A stretch of DNA of 64,000 nucleotides from Antilocapra americana (taxonomy: Eukaryota; Chordata; Mammalia; Artiodactyla; Antilocapridae), in contig ML660777.1 in assembly GCA_007570785.1 (NCBI GenBank), forward strand, positions 3,301,436 through 3,365,435. Direction: 5' to 3'. The notes beneath the pieces were generated by a model that worked only from the letters and a program-made list of their open reading frames with translations, was not told the DNA's origin and searched no databases. Within the stretch, counting starts at the first letter, position 1, and every line of letters starts with the position of its first letter. Of this stretch, positions 45,700 through 57,509 are shown piece by piece. The position numbers were made by a program, and so were the translations under genes.

Positions 45700-48630
45700 A
45701 CAGAAAATTATTTTTCTTTCATTTATGGCTATAAGTAGCAGTAGGTAGCAATATATCATTTTAGAATTTTTAAAAAGTGATTATAAAACAATCTGAACTT
45801 GAAGAAGCCAAGACAAATACTCTCACCAGTTGAATTAAACCACAAATGCATTTTCACTAAATGTTTTGACTTCCCTATTGCTTTTAAGCTTTTTCAAAAT
45901 AGACTGCTTTCTTCTAGAACCAGGTGATAAAATGAAGGAGCAATTCAACATTAATTAGGAGTCTGAAAAAGTGAATTGGAAAAAAAAAAAGCTGGGAACA
46001 TATGCAAATATAATAAGCATCCACATAAATAGTAATTCAGAATAGAAAAGGAGAAAATTAAAACAGCCTACTTGCTTAAAGGAGCTATTAGAGTTGATAA
46101 AGACAAAATTATTAACTAAGCCTCAGATATACTTAACATATTGACTTAAACTCCCAACTTATAAGTTACACCTTTAGTCTAATAAAGTAGTGAGTGCTAG
46201 AAAGAAAAAAATAATAAAAATAATGAAAGGCAAGAAGAGGAAGAGTAAGGAAGGAAAGAGGGAAAGAAAGGTGGAAGGAGTGAAAGAGGGCAGGAAGAAA
46301 AGAAAGAGGGCAGAGAGAAAAATGATCTATACCATAACTAAGACTGCAAATGGCCCAAAATATCTAGAACATAGAGAAAATATAGTCACGAAAAAGAACT
46401 GGACTAAGATATAAACATATAAACATTTCTGTGCATATTTAATTGTCTTACTTGAAATAATATCAATTAAAAATAAAGTGAAATTAACTTTTCAGAGATG
46501 GGAATAGTAAATAAAGTTTTATCTACTTCCAGACCCTGTATTGGCAAATAAATAAGCTAAAGATAAGCTATAGAAGAACCATAGAAAGTAGTCTGGATCA
46601 TTTTTAAACTCAACCCTATCAAGATTTAGGGTGACTGAATCACACCAAGTGAAAATATTTTTTAAAATTATTTTTTCCTGTAAATGATGTCATTAGCATT
46701 AGATAATTAAAATAAGTTTACTCGCATCACTAATAGACAGTTTCCTCTTTTTGTTTGAATGACTAACTGGAATTTTTTTTAATTTCATTATTTCAAGAAT
46801 ACTAAGAAATTTTTCTCTTCCCAGAACTCTGCAGCCATTAACACAAACTGAAGAAGTGCATTGGATTAGATTCTCTAAGTTATAAATGATCAGAGATGAT
46901 GTGTTTAAAAGATAAGCTGCTCTTTAAAATTATGGGAGAACCAAAATGCTCTCAGTTTCATCTTCATTCATGAATATTATCATTGAATTGTTGTTGATTT
47001 TTTAAAAGAAATACTTACTATAGTATGGCTAATCCTTGTGTCACAGAAATAAATATAGCTTATACTTAGATCATGAAAATTATTATTGCCAACATATGAT
47101 ACAGATATAAATGTATATAAGTATATATACACTTACTAATGTAGTATAGTGATCACTGTCTGCAAAGTGATAAAGAAATTGTCAATAGAATAATATATTT
47201 GGAGAAATTAAATATTTAGTTGATTTAGAGACAATCCCTTCCAAAATCAATGCAAACATTTAATGTCTTCTTTGAAATCTACAATGAGGAAAATATTATG
47301 TTTATCAGTAGTCTTCAACCAAATTAAAAGTCATAAAACTTAGTATTTTAAGTTATGCAGAGTTTAAGTGTTTAAGTATCCAGTGTTCTATATTTAAGTC
47401 AATCTATTCTTTTTAAAAGAAAATATGGCTTTGGAAGCTTCATATTGATTAAAATCACTTGCTAGTTCAAATTCCTCAGGCAAATTTTTAAATATGTAAA
47501 CTAGGAAAATAATATTGAATTTCTATAAAAATGTAGAAAATGTGTGCAAATCATGTCTTATAGTACCTGGCATTTAATATTTCTGAAATAGTCAAAGCTT
47601 AAATTGAAAGAAAAATTATGAGTTTTGTAAAATAAACTATGCTGATCCCTCAGAAGAAATTGTTTTGCTAATATTAAAAACTGTTTTTGTGCTTTATAAT
47701 GGATATCTGAGCATCTGTATTAATCTTTCTTACATCCCATAGAGCCATTCAATTAACAGAAGTGATTTAAAAATAAGAATGAATCCATAGTAGTGCTAGA
47801 AACCTGGGAAGGGTGCCAGTAGCAGACAAGAATAGTGGAGAATTTCTAGACGATATAGGCAGATGGGATCAGATTGATAGTAAAATCTGATAGAGCTGAA
47901 CATGTAACACTGAAAATGCATAAGAGGACAGTACTAAAGAAGTGTGTTTTTTCTTTTCAGAACCCAAGAAGACACCAAGATCAAAGATATCAGAGACTAG
48001 AAGCACAGTTAGGCAGTGGAATGGTGAACTATAGTGGAATGGAAAGTTGAACTTCTGATTGTATCATGACCCTCACTAAATTCTCAAGAAAATTTCTCTA
48101 AATAAAATTAAGGATCTGTCATAAGAAACTTACAGAAGTTATTGAAACAAAGAAAGAATATCTCAGTGGTATCCCCAGGTAACTTCTGGTTGCCTTGAAA
48201 GATAGATGTGTGGCAGCCCATACAACTACTGAGCAAACTTTCTGGGTAATCTGGAAGAAATATCTTTCTGGTCACCATCATGTACCCTCTCTCTACACAA
48301 AACTCCTCCATAAATAGAATCTAAATTCACTCATGGAAAGAATTGTTTCATTCACTTTCTCAGGAAGAACCATCTCTAACTATCATTACTCACCAGCCTC
48401 AACCCTCAATTATAAATACAAATACCACAGAAAAGTCAACAATGCCAAAACAGGTGTTAGAACAACCAGAGAGTTCATGTATGAGGAAACAAACCTCATA
48501 TAAGAAACAAAAGATACCCTAGAGAAAAATAGAATTCTTAGAGATTTGAAAAGATGTCATACAAAAAATAATGAATCTACTAAGTCAAACAGGCAATTTG
48601 ATATGGCATGACTCTGATTGTAGTGATGGA
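45700..48630. other. Unique AT-rich intron
   Basis: No gene seen in about 2.9 kb. Contains the purine tract at 46195-46320 and an AT-rich patch near 47097-47130. Confidence 0.45.
46195..46320. repeat. Purine-rich (GA/AAG) low-complexity tract
   Basis: Nearly all A/G on the + strand (gaaggaaagagggaaagaaa and similar). Not an exact microsatellite. Confidence 0.88.
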
Positions 48631-48637
48631 TTCACAG

Positions 48638-49066
48638 GTTATTGTTGTTCAGTCACTCAGTCATGCCCTTCGTTTTGTGACCCCATGGATTGCAGCACGC
48701 CAGGCTTTCCTGTCCTTCACCATCTCCTGGAGGTTGCCCAAACTCGTGTCCATTGAATCAATGATGCCATCTCTTCCTCTGCTGTCCTCTTCTCCTCCTG
48801 CCTTACTTAAATCTTTCTCAGCATCAAGGTCATTTCTTATGACTTGGCTCTTCACATCAAGTGGCCAAAGTATTGGAGCTTCAAGTTCAGCATCAGTCCT
48901 TCCAGTGAATATTCAGGACTAATATCCTTTAGGATTGACTGATTTGATTTCTTGGCAGTCCAGGGAGTCTCAAGAGTCTTTCCCAACACAGTTCAAAAGC
49001 ACCAATTCTTTGGTGCTCAGCCTTCTGTATGGTCCAACTCTCACATCCATATATCGATTCTGTTCA
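48638..49066 (-). mobile_element. BovB 3' end, antisense (first of two)
   Basis: Complement of the BovB terminus (ttgttgttcagtcactcagt) through to tccaactctcacatccatat. Confidence 0.9.
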
Positions 49067-49853
49067 GTTCAGTTGCTCAGTCGTGTCCGACTCTTTGTGA
49101 CCCCATGAACTGCAGCACACCAAGCCTCCTTGTCCATCACCAACTCCTGGTGTTCACCCAAACCCATGTCCATTGAGTAAGTGGTGCCATCCAACTATCT
49201 CATCCTCCGTTGTCCCCTTCTCCTCCTGTCTTCAATCATTCCCAGCATCAGGGTCTTTTCAAAGGAGTCAGCTCTTTGCATTAAGTGGCCAAAGGATTGG
49301 AGTTTCAGCTTCAACATCTGTCCTTTCAATGAACACCCAGGACTGATCTCCTTTAGGATGGACTGGCTGAATCTCCTTGCAGTCCAAGGGACTCTCAAGA
49401 GTCTTATCCAACACCACAGTTCAAAAGCATCAATTCTTCAGTGCTCAGCATTCCTTATAGTCCAACTCTCACCTCCATACACAACTATTGGAAAAACCAT
49501 AGCTTTGACTAAATGGACCTTTGTTGGCAAAGCAATGTCTCTGATTTTTTAATACATTGTCTAGATTGGTCATAGCTTTTCTTCCAAGGAGCAATTGTCT
49601 TTTAATTTCAGGGCTGAAGTCACCATCTGCAGTGATTTTGGAGCCCCAAAAATAAAGTCTCTCACTCTTTCCATTGTTTCCTCATCTATTTGCCATGAAA
49701 TGATGGGACTAGATGCCATAATCTTAGTTTTTTGAATGCTGAGTTTTAAGCCAGCTTTTTAACTCTCCTCTTTCACTTTCATCAAGAGGTTCTCTAGTTC
49801 CTCTTCACTTTCTGCCATAAGAGTGGTGTCATCTGGTGCCATACTGGTGGCAT
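49067..49853 (-). mobile_element. BovB 3' portion, antisense (second of two)
   Basis: A fresh BovB terminus (gttcagttcagttgctcagt) directly follows the first copy and extends further into the RT C-terminal coding region, up to ttctgccataagagtggtgt, the complement of the (Y)ADD-box region. Confidence 0.9.
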
Positions 49854-50024
49854 CATCATATATACAATGTATATGCTTAAATTTTAAGTTTGCTTTAAAA
49901 AAGACAGCCAAAAACATAAATTCTTGATTTTTAAATCCTGAAGTGGGAGAAGAAAAAGGAAAACTAAATGTTCTCAGTCTCTCTCAAAGAGAGACAGAAG
50001 TGAGAATATAGAGGCTATAGAATT

Positions 50025-50860
50025 TTTTTTTATTGAAATCTAGTTGATTTTCAATATTGTGTTATTTTCAGATATATAGCAAAATGATTCATTTTTAAAA
50101 ATTATTATCATTTATAGGTTATTATAAGATATTGAATATAGTTCCTGTCATACAGTAAATCCTGTTACTTGTTTTGTATATAGTAATTTGTATCTGTTAA
50201 TTTTATACTCCTATTTCATCAATCCTCCTCTTCCTTTCCCCTTTGGTAACCATAAGTTTGTTTTCTATGTCTGTGAGTCTGTTCCTATTTTGTATAAAAA
50301 TTCATTTGTATTATTTTTAGCTTCCATATACAAGTGATATCACATAATATTTTTCTTTCTCTGCCTGACTTACTTCACTTAGTATGATATTCCCTAGGTC
50401 CACCCATGTTTCTGCAAATGATTATATTTCATTTTTTTGCATGGCTGGTAATATCCCATTATTTTTCTTGGCTAAGTAATATCTCAACCAGTCATCTGTT
50501 GATGGGTACTTGAACTGTTTCCGTATCTTGACTATTACAAAAAATGCTGCTATGAACACTAGAGTGCATACATTCTTTTAAATTAAAGCTTTTAATTCTT
50601 TTAAAATATATGACCATTAATGGGATTGCTGGATCACAGATTAACTCTATTTTTAGGGTTTTAATTTTTTTTTTCTTTTGGCTTCACTGTGCATCTTGTG
50701 AGATCTCAGTTCCCCAATCAGGAGTCAAATCCATGCCTCCTGCAGTAGAAGTGTGGAGTCTTAATCACTGGACCCCAGGAAATTCCTGAAATTCCTTATT
50801 TTTAATTATTTTTCAGGAACCTCCATACAGTTTTCCATAGTGGCTGCACCAATATACTAA
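50025..50860 (-). mobile_element. Old L1 (L1M-like) 3' part, antisense
   Basis: tagcttccatatacaagtga, acttagtatgatattcccta, caaatgattatatttcattt, then ttttccatagtggctgcacc after a SINE. Complement of diverged L1 ORF2/3' UTR. Confidence 0.82.
50660..50790 (-). mobile_element. CHR-1-type SINE, antisense, inside old L1
   Basis: ttttggcttcactgtgcatc, tgagatctcagttccccaat, gtggagtcttaatcactgga: complement of the short artiodactyl tRNA-derived SINE without a BovB tail. Confidence 0.75.
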
Positions 50861-51329
50861 AAATAAAATTAAAGATTTATCTCCTCACAAAATATACTAA
50901 GATCAGATACCTTTCCAGGTAAATTTTATCAAACCCGCAAACTAAACAATAGTAAGAAGTGGAAGTTAGCAAACTTTTTATTTGAGTCTAGGAAAGCATT
51001 CAAAATTGATTATGAAACTGAAAAATGTAATACACATGTGCAAACACACATATAATATACTATGAATTTTGATGTCTCATGAAAATTTGATGAAAAGTTC
51101 CTAAATACAATATATAAGAGAACAAAATACAGAAGGATGTTAAAAGATTATATTCAATTATCAGCCTGGATTGAGTAGAGAAATAAAAGACTCAGTCAAC
51201 ATTAAAAATGTATTAGAGTCAATGTGTTAACTATTTAATTACATGATCACTCTGACATGAAGAAAAAGTCATCGATAAAATTCAAGACTTATTCTTGAGT
51301 TCTAAAAATTAAACTGAGTTAAAGATGGG

Positions 51330-51549
51330 CAAAGGGTTTCTCAAGTGGATCAGTGGTAAAGAATCCACCTACCAATGCAGGGAATATGAGTTCGATCTCT
51401 GGGTCAGAAAGATCCCCTGGAGGAGGAAATGACAACCCACTCCAGTATTCTTGCTTGAAAAATCCCATGGACAGAGGAGTCTGATAGGCCACAGCCCATG
51501 GGTTTGCAAAGAGTTGGACATGACTGAGCAATTGAGCACAAATGTGCAC
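51330..51549 (+). mobile_element. Bov-tA SINE with target duplication
   Basis: gggtttctcaagtggatcag through to gagttggacatgactgagca. AAAGATGGG at 51321-51329 recurs at 51550-51558. Confidence 0.92.
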
Positions 51550-51559
51550 AAAGATGGGT

Positions 51560-52205
51560 GACATATCTCTCAAGTTGATGAATGGTATTATCAAATGCAA
51601 ATTTTAAAATACTAAGAGGTAAAATCTGAAAAGATCTTAAAAACAATGAAATATCTTTGTTTCTTCATAGAAATGTAATTACATACTGTAACTACAGTGT
51701 AATTATATGGCATTGTTTATAGCCAATGCAAATGACAAGGGAAAAAATTTATTCATACCCAATGCAATAAGATAAGAAAAGAGATGAGTCATCAATATTA
51801 GCTGGAAAGTAACAAGAGTTATTTTATAGACTATGTTTGTGTGCTAGCTAATACCAGAGATAAACTAGAAAACTAGTTAGAACTAAAATAAAAGTACATA
51901 ATGTTTATCAGATACAAGATCATGCAACCAAAATCAACAGCTTTACTATAACCAATTAAGAAATATTGTGGAAAAAAATTCTAATTAACAAATTAAGTAG
52001 TAAATCTAAAACTACTAGGAATAAACTGAATAAGAAATGTGCTAGACCTATATGAATAGGAAAACAGTATTATAAAATTATAGCTTAATTTTCAATACTT
52101 TTTCTGAAATTTAACATTCAGTGCTGAAATTAGTTTAAGAATAGAAGATAATATAATTGAGCAATAAGGAGAAAGAATAAATAATGAGAATATAAAGCTA
52201 CAACT
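51560..52205. other. Unique AT-rich intron
   Basis: No gene or repeat recognised. Confidence 0.45.
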
Positions 52206-52209
52206 AGAT

Positions 52210-52425
52210 CAACAGAACTGTGGTAGTTGTTGCCACATACTGAGGACTCACTATGAACCAAGCACTGCTCTAAACATGATGTGTACACACACACACACAC
52301 ACACATACTCACTTAATCCTCAAAACAACTATGTGATTATTATCATCATTTTAAGATGAAGAAATGAACCACAGAAAAGTTAACTAACATACCCAAAGTC
52401 ACACAGGTAGCACTTTAAAAATCCA
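52210..52425 (-). mobile_element. MIR SINE, antisense, with embedded CA repeat
   Basis: actatgaaccaagcactgct, ttaatcctcaaaacaactat, cccaaagtcacacaggtagc: MIR complement order. An (AC)10 tract sits at 52285-52304, where MIR would have its tacattatctcat block. Confidence 0.65.
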
Positions 52426-52429
52426 TAGG

Positions 52430-52885
52430 ATTGAGGGAAGTTGCTCAGTTTTCCCTCATAAATAACAATTGCATCAATCAGGATTTTACTAGAACTATAA
52501 TAGCACCTGAAGCGTACATTTTCTGGATTATTTGAAGAATTGTCATGTGGTTTAGCCCTTTATCATGCAACTGATTAACTGAATAAGTTTTTAAAGAAAA
52601 ACAAAGACCCTACCATATCTTCAGTACCCAAAGTACCGGAATAATCACTAGACAACAGACTTAAACACTAAAATACTTGTCTAAAGCATCTTATTTTGTG
52701 CACATTTTCCATATCTTTAAAATGTGTAGCAATGCATTATTTCAGGGATTACATGAAAATATATGTGATTTACATAGTCTATTTGTTGAGTGAATAAATA
52801 AATAATCCTATCAGCCAAATATAACTAAATATTGTGATTTTAATACATGTTGTCTAATCAGTAAACACTACTATTATTTATGTAA
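52430..52885. other. Unique AT-rich intron
   Basis: No gene or repeat recognised. Confidence 0.4.
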
Positions 52886-52889
52886 TAAA

Positions 52890-53195
52890 CATTTTTACCA
52901 TGCTTATGTTGCCATTTAGCCATGATTTTGAAGGCCATATAGTATTTCAGAAAGTGGAGGTGTCCTGATTTACATAAGCATTCCACAACTGTTGGCCCTT
53001 TAATTTAAGGTGTGGGTTTTTTTTTTTTGCTTTTTTAATTATGCACAATACTTCAATGAATTTGTTCTTGTATATAATTTTCTTTGTATTTCCCATTATT
53101 TCTATAAAAAACAGAATTTCTCAGAAACTATTATAAATATTTTAATTTTCAATGCATATGCTAGATTGCTTTCCAGTGTGTAGAAGAACAATGTA
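52890..53195 (-). mobile_element. Probable old L1/HAL1-type fragment, antisense
   Basis: acataagcattccacaactg, ttatgcacaatacttcaatg, ttgttcttgtatataatttt: reminiscent of the old L1 3' complement. Subfamily uncertain. Confidence 0.5.
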
Positions 53196-53196
53196 C

Positions 53197-53307
53197 CATC
53201 AAAGTAGAAGGATGTGCATTTCAAAGTGCAGCTTTCAGAATTCTTTATTCACCAAAGTAGAAGGATACCCATTTCAAACTCTTTGAAACTTTCAGTATTC
53301 ATTACTT
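53197..53307. repeat. Imperfect tandem duplication, about 55-bp unit
   Basis: catcaaagtagaaggatgtg (53197 on) and caccaaagtagaaggatacc (53250 on) head two similar units, both containing catttcaaa and ctttcag. Confidence 0.75.
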
Positions 53308-53309
53308 AA

Positions 53310-54615
53310 TAGGCTTTTCTCAATTTAATAGGCTCTAAAACTCATCATTATACTGAAATCTTAAAACAGTGTTCTTAATAACAGAACTGTTTTTAATAAA
53401 TGAGATCTTCCTTTCCAGACACTTAGGTAGTAAAACTAAGCAGCAGAGTTCACAGTTCCAAGTGTGAATACACATCCTCTATATTTCTTCTTTCAGTTTC
53501 GACATAGTATTACAAACAAACACAATAATGATTTAAGGAATTCAACACATAGATCCAAAATTTTACTAAGGGTAGTTAAGATTTAAGAGGAGTCAATAGC
53601 TTAATTTTTGAGACTTATGGTGAGAAACCATGTCCATATAAAGCATTTCTCAGTCCAGAGAAAGGATTCAGGGCTAATGACTCAAACCACCTGCCCCTGA
53701 CTCACTCTCTTATATATGAAATAGCTACAAGCTAATGATCTGCTGTCAAATCTTTCATACTATATCTAAGAGAATTGTATCATATATTTTTATTTTCATA
53801 AGACCTTACTCTAAAAAGCATCATTTGTTTTACCATTATTCATAAGCTTCATGGCAAAAAAAGCTTAGAGAGAAAAACTGTCAATGTTCTAGACATCAAA
53901 GCGTCATTTCACCCTTGACTTTATTTAAAAGCGTCAAAGAATGCAGTTCTGCACTTTGGAAATTTAAGAGAGAAAGAAACTTAGATAATCTCTTTTGAAA
54001 TCTTCCATTTAAAAAAATGTATATGCTTATGTTGAGGGCTGAATTAACAACACAAATGTAGCAATGCAGTTAGCACAAGTAAGGCCCTGTTAGTCCTCTA
54101 TATCTTCTTGGACTGTCAAGTTCAAGGGCTCAGAAGTTAAGTATAGTTTAATTACTGTTACAAGTAGGATACTGTAAGGGTTTAAGCTGCCAGAGGGAGT
54201 CATCAAACAAAAATACAATTCTAGTGACTCAAAGTATTCTATAAAATTTACTATGTGTGTGTTTAGTTTCTTGACAAGACCTTGGCACTATGAAAAATAC
54301 AGGACTACAGGGTATGATCTGTGCCTTCAAGAAGTTCCAATTTGGGCTGGGAAACAAAAGTTAAATCTCACTTAAAACAATTAAACACTAGATAAATCAA
54401 AGGAATAAAAGTGCTTTTGATTTCATGGCTTTCCTTCTGTCTTACTAGTGGATTTTACTTGATGATTCTATCAAAAAGAAGTATGGAGCTTGAAGACTTA
54501 CGGAGATGAAAAGAAAATTTCATCAAATAATCATTTGTTTTTAACCTATTATTCTCTCTAATGATTATTTCTGCAGCTAAATAGATAGTTAAAAATCAAA
54601 CAGATTTTTTTAATG
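53310..54615. other. Unique AT-rich intron
   Basis: No gene or confident repeat recognised. Confidence 0.45.
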
Positions 54616-54631
54616 TATGTTGAAGTTAAAG

Positions 54632-55165
54632 TCTTGGAAGGAAAGTTATGACCAACCTAGACAGCATATTAAAAAGCAGAGACATTACTTTGCCAACAAA
54701 GGTCCGTCTAGTCAAGGCTATGGTTTTTCCAGTCATGTATGGATGTGAGAGTTGGACTATAAAGGAAGCTGAGCATTGAAGAATTGATGCTTTTGAACTG
54801 TGGTGTTGGATAAGACTCTTGAGAGTCCCTTGGATTGCAAGGAGATCCAACCAGTCCATCCTAAAGGAGATCAGTCCTGGGTGTTCATTGGAAGGACAGA
54901 TGTTGAAACTGCAACTCCAATACTTTGGCCACCTGATGTGGAGAACTGACTCATTTGAAAAGACCCTGATGCTGGGAAAGATTGAGGGCAGGAGGAGAAG
55001 GGGATGACAGGGGATGAGATGGTTGGATGGCATCATCGACTTGATGGCCATGGGTTTGGGTCGACTCCGGGAGTTGGTGATGGACAGGGAGGCCTGGCAT
55101 GCTGCGGTTCATGGGGTCACAAACAGTCGGACACGACTGAGCAACTAAGTTGAACTGAACTGAAC
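54632..55165 (+). mobile_element. BovB 3' end with target duplication
   Basis: Begins in RT-tail coding sequence (cttggaaggaaagttatgac), ends gttgaactgaactgaac. TGAAGTTAAAG at 54621-54631 recurs at 55166-55176. Confidence 0.93.
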
Positions 55166-55179
55166 TGAAGTTAAAGCCA

Positions 55180-56110
55180 GCATACCTATTCGTCATCTGA
55201 AGGTGACCTTCTATGAAGAAAATGAGGGAAAACAACAAAAAGGGCCACCAGTTCAGAGGAGAGCTAAATTGGCTCAGTTTGGGAGTTGCATGAAACCCAA
55301 AAGGCATCTCTAATTCCAAACAATAATTTAAAAATCAGTGCATGTCTCTGAGTGAGTGATCTGAATGTGAACATACAAAGGGAAAAAGTAAGAGTTTTCC
55401 CACTTCTTATGCATAGAAACAGTGACAAATGGCTCTTGGGAAGCTGTCCTTCAGAAAGAAACCTTTACCAGGGAAGCCCAGATAGAAAGGTTTCTATCTT
55501 GATCTCTCTTCTGTCAGAAAGAAAAAAATACACCCTCTGAAGCAAAGAAAAAAATCATACACTTTGGCATTTCCAAAAAGAAATAAACTTTCAAGGTCTA
55601 AGTAACAGTGTCTATCTCAATAAAGAACTCACTGGTACTGCTTATTTGAAAAGCAGATAGCAGATGGTACAGCAAACCAAAAGAAAGAAAAACTCTTCTG
55701 CTTTTTCAAAATGCTAAATGGAGCCTTCATCCCTTATATTTATGTTGTTTTTTCACTCTCTCTTTTTGGATGACTATATAGAAGTCAATGTTTTTTTCCA
55801 GAATGGCAATTAAATATAGATTGATGTGAGAATTATGCATCCTTATCATACTCCACTACACACAAGCTGCTATTACAGAACTTATTGGTGACCTGATGTG
55901 TATGAGGTGATGTTGAACAGGCAGTTTGGTTGAATTGCTGAGAACAGCAGAAGTCTCTACCTTAGAAGGCTACTGATGAGCAGCACACTAGGCTGACACT
56001 CATATGTAATGAACCCTATCAGGTTTTCTGGGTCACAGTGCATCACACTGTAGAGGGTAAAACAACAAATATTCCTTGCATTTAAAGAGTTTCCAATGTA
56101 GTTATAATAA
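55180..56110. other. Unique intron
   Basis: No gene or confident repeat recognised. Confidence 0.45.
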
Positions 56111-56116
56111 AACATA

Positions 56117-56200
56117 CATTGGGTTGACCAAAACATTTCTCCAAGTTTTTCTGTAAGATGTTGTGGAAAAATCTGAATGAACATTTTGGCCAATCCAATA
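56117..56200. mobile_element. Mariner-derived MITE, about 84 bp
   Basis: Near-palindromic: left ATTGGGTTGACCAAAAC, right end complementary (CATTTTGGCCAATCCAAT), central aagtttttctgtaagatgtt/gtggaaaaatctgaatg. Flanked by TA at 56115-56116 and 56201-56202, as expected for mariner insertion. No transposase. Confidence 0.82.
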
Positions 56201-56289
56201 TATGAAGGTAGAATACAAATGTAGGCATTGTGCTAACTGCTTTTCTTGGTCAACCCATTCAGCACCCTCAACTATATGGGGGTTGTGTT

Positions 56290-56800
56290 GTTCTCTCCAC
56301 TGATTTCCTATGACAATTAGAATAAAACTCAAACTCCTTACCAACACTGAAGTCCTCACATGATTTGAATCCTCCTCTCCTCAGCAACCTCAACCCTACC
56401 AGTAAGATCACAGTCCTTGCTCACTATGCTCCAACCAGACTGGCCTTTCTTCTGCTCCTCTGAGAAGATAATCTATCTCAAACCTCAAGGATTTTGCCCT
56501 TCCAAGTCTCCCTGCCTGGAGAACTGATCATGTCTTTGCAAGGCTGTTTCTGCATACCATTGTGGTCTCAGGCGAAGCATAAACTTTTTTAGGGCAAACT
56601 TCCTGGCTGTTGCTAATGCAGACCCCATAGTCACTACTTCATCATTTAGTTTTATTTTTAAAAATCATTTAACACTTGCTTACATTCTATTATTTATTAG
56701 TCTATCTCCCTCATACTCTTTGTTGTATTTTGTTCACCACTTTGCTTACCAAGTATATAGTAGGCATTCAACAGATATGTCGAAATGAATTAATAAATCC
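56290..56800 (+). mobile_element. L2 LINE 3' end
   Basis: gtcctcacatgatttgaatc, agactggcctttcttctgct, gtctttgcaaggctgtttct, then agtatatagtaggcattcaa: the L2 terminal order, diverged. Confidence 0.75.
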
Positions 56801-56804
56801 TCAC

Positions 56805-56930
56805 TTCACTCATGAATTAACAGATGTGTAAGATCAAAAAACTAGTAAGTGGCATAAAGACTTGAACCCACGTTCAGGTGACTTCAAGGTCTATGTTTTT
56901 TTACCTTATCTCTAAATATCTAATTTAGCA
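56805..56930 (-). mobile_element. Probable MIR SINE, antisense
   Basis: aaaactagtaagtggcataa, gacttgaacccacgttcagg: MIR complement core. Confidence 0.55.
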
Positions 56931-57339
56931 TAGTCAAATAATGATACAAAGAACTTATGAGTAGATACAAAAGACATAAATAACAAGTATTTGTTATTAT
57001 GGAGAAAAATAACTCCAGACTGGCTTATCAGAGGTTGCTTTCAAGAAGAAGGTGACTTTGAACTGAGCCTGGGAAAATGGGTCATCTTTCGATTGGCAGA
57101 GAGAAGGAACTGGGTGAATACAGACAGAAAGGAGGCACAAATCATCTCTGGGATGGTAGGGAGCACATTCTCATAGAAGAAGATGATTGAAATACACTGA
57201 GTTTTGAATTATTGCACCCACATTTCAGTATGAACATTGTCAACTATCAGTTAGGGGCCTTGGAAGTCACATAACTTCTTTGATTTTCAATTTCCACATT
57301 ATAAAATTTGCTCTAGCTATTTCAAAGTGTTAATGTGAC

Positions 57340-57475
57340 TAACGGAAATATGTGTATGAATAATATATATTACTCATGTATAATATAATAATATAGTGAA
57401 CATAATAGAGTACATAATAAATTTATAATATAAAGCATATATATTCATATATAAATATATATAAATGTGCCCTAA
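57340..57475. repeat. AT-rich low-complexity tract
   Basis: Almost entirely tata/ataa words (for example tataatataataatatagtg). Confidence 0.88.
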
Positions 57476-57509
57476 AAGCACTTGAAAAATGTACAGCTCT
57501 CTGAAAACA

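Noticed and set aside
46190..46414. Lys/Glu/Arg-rich 74-codon frame
   Set aside because: Created by the purine-rich low-complexity tract.
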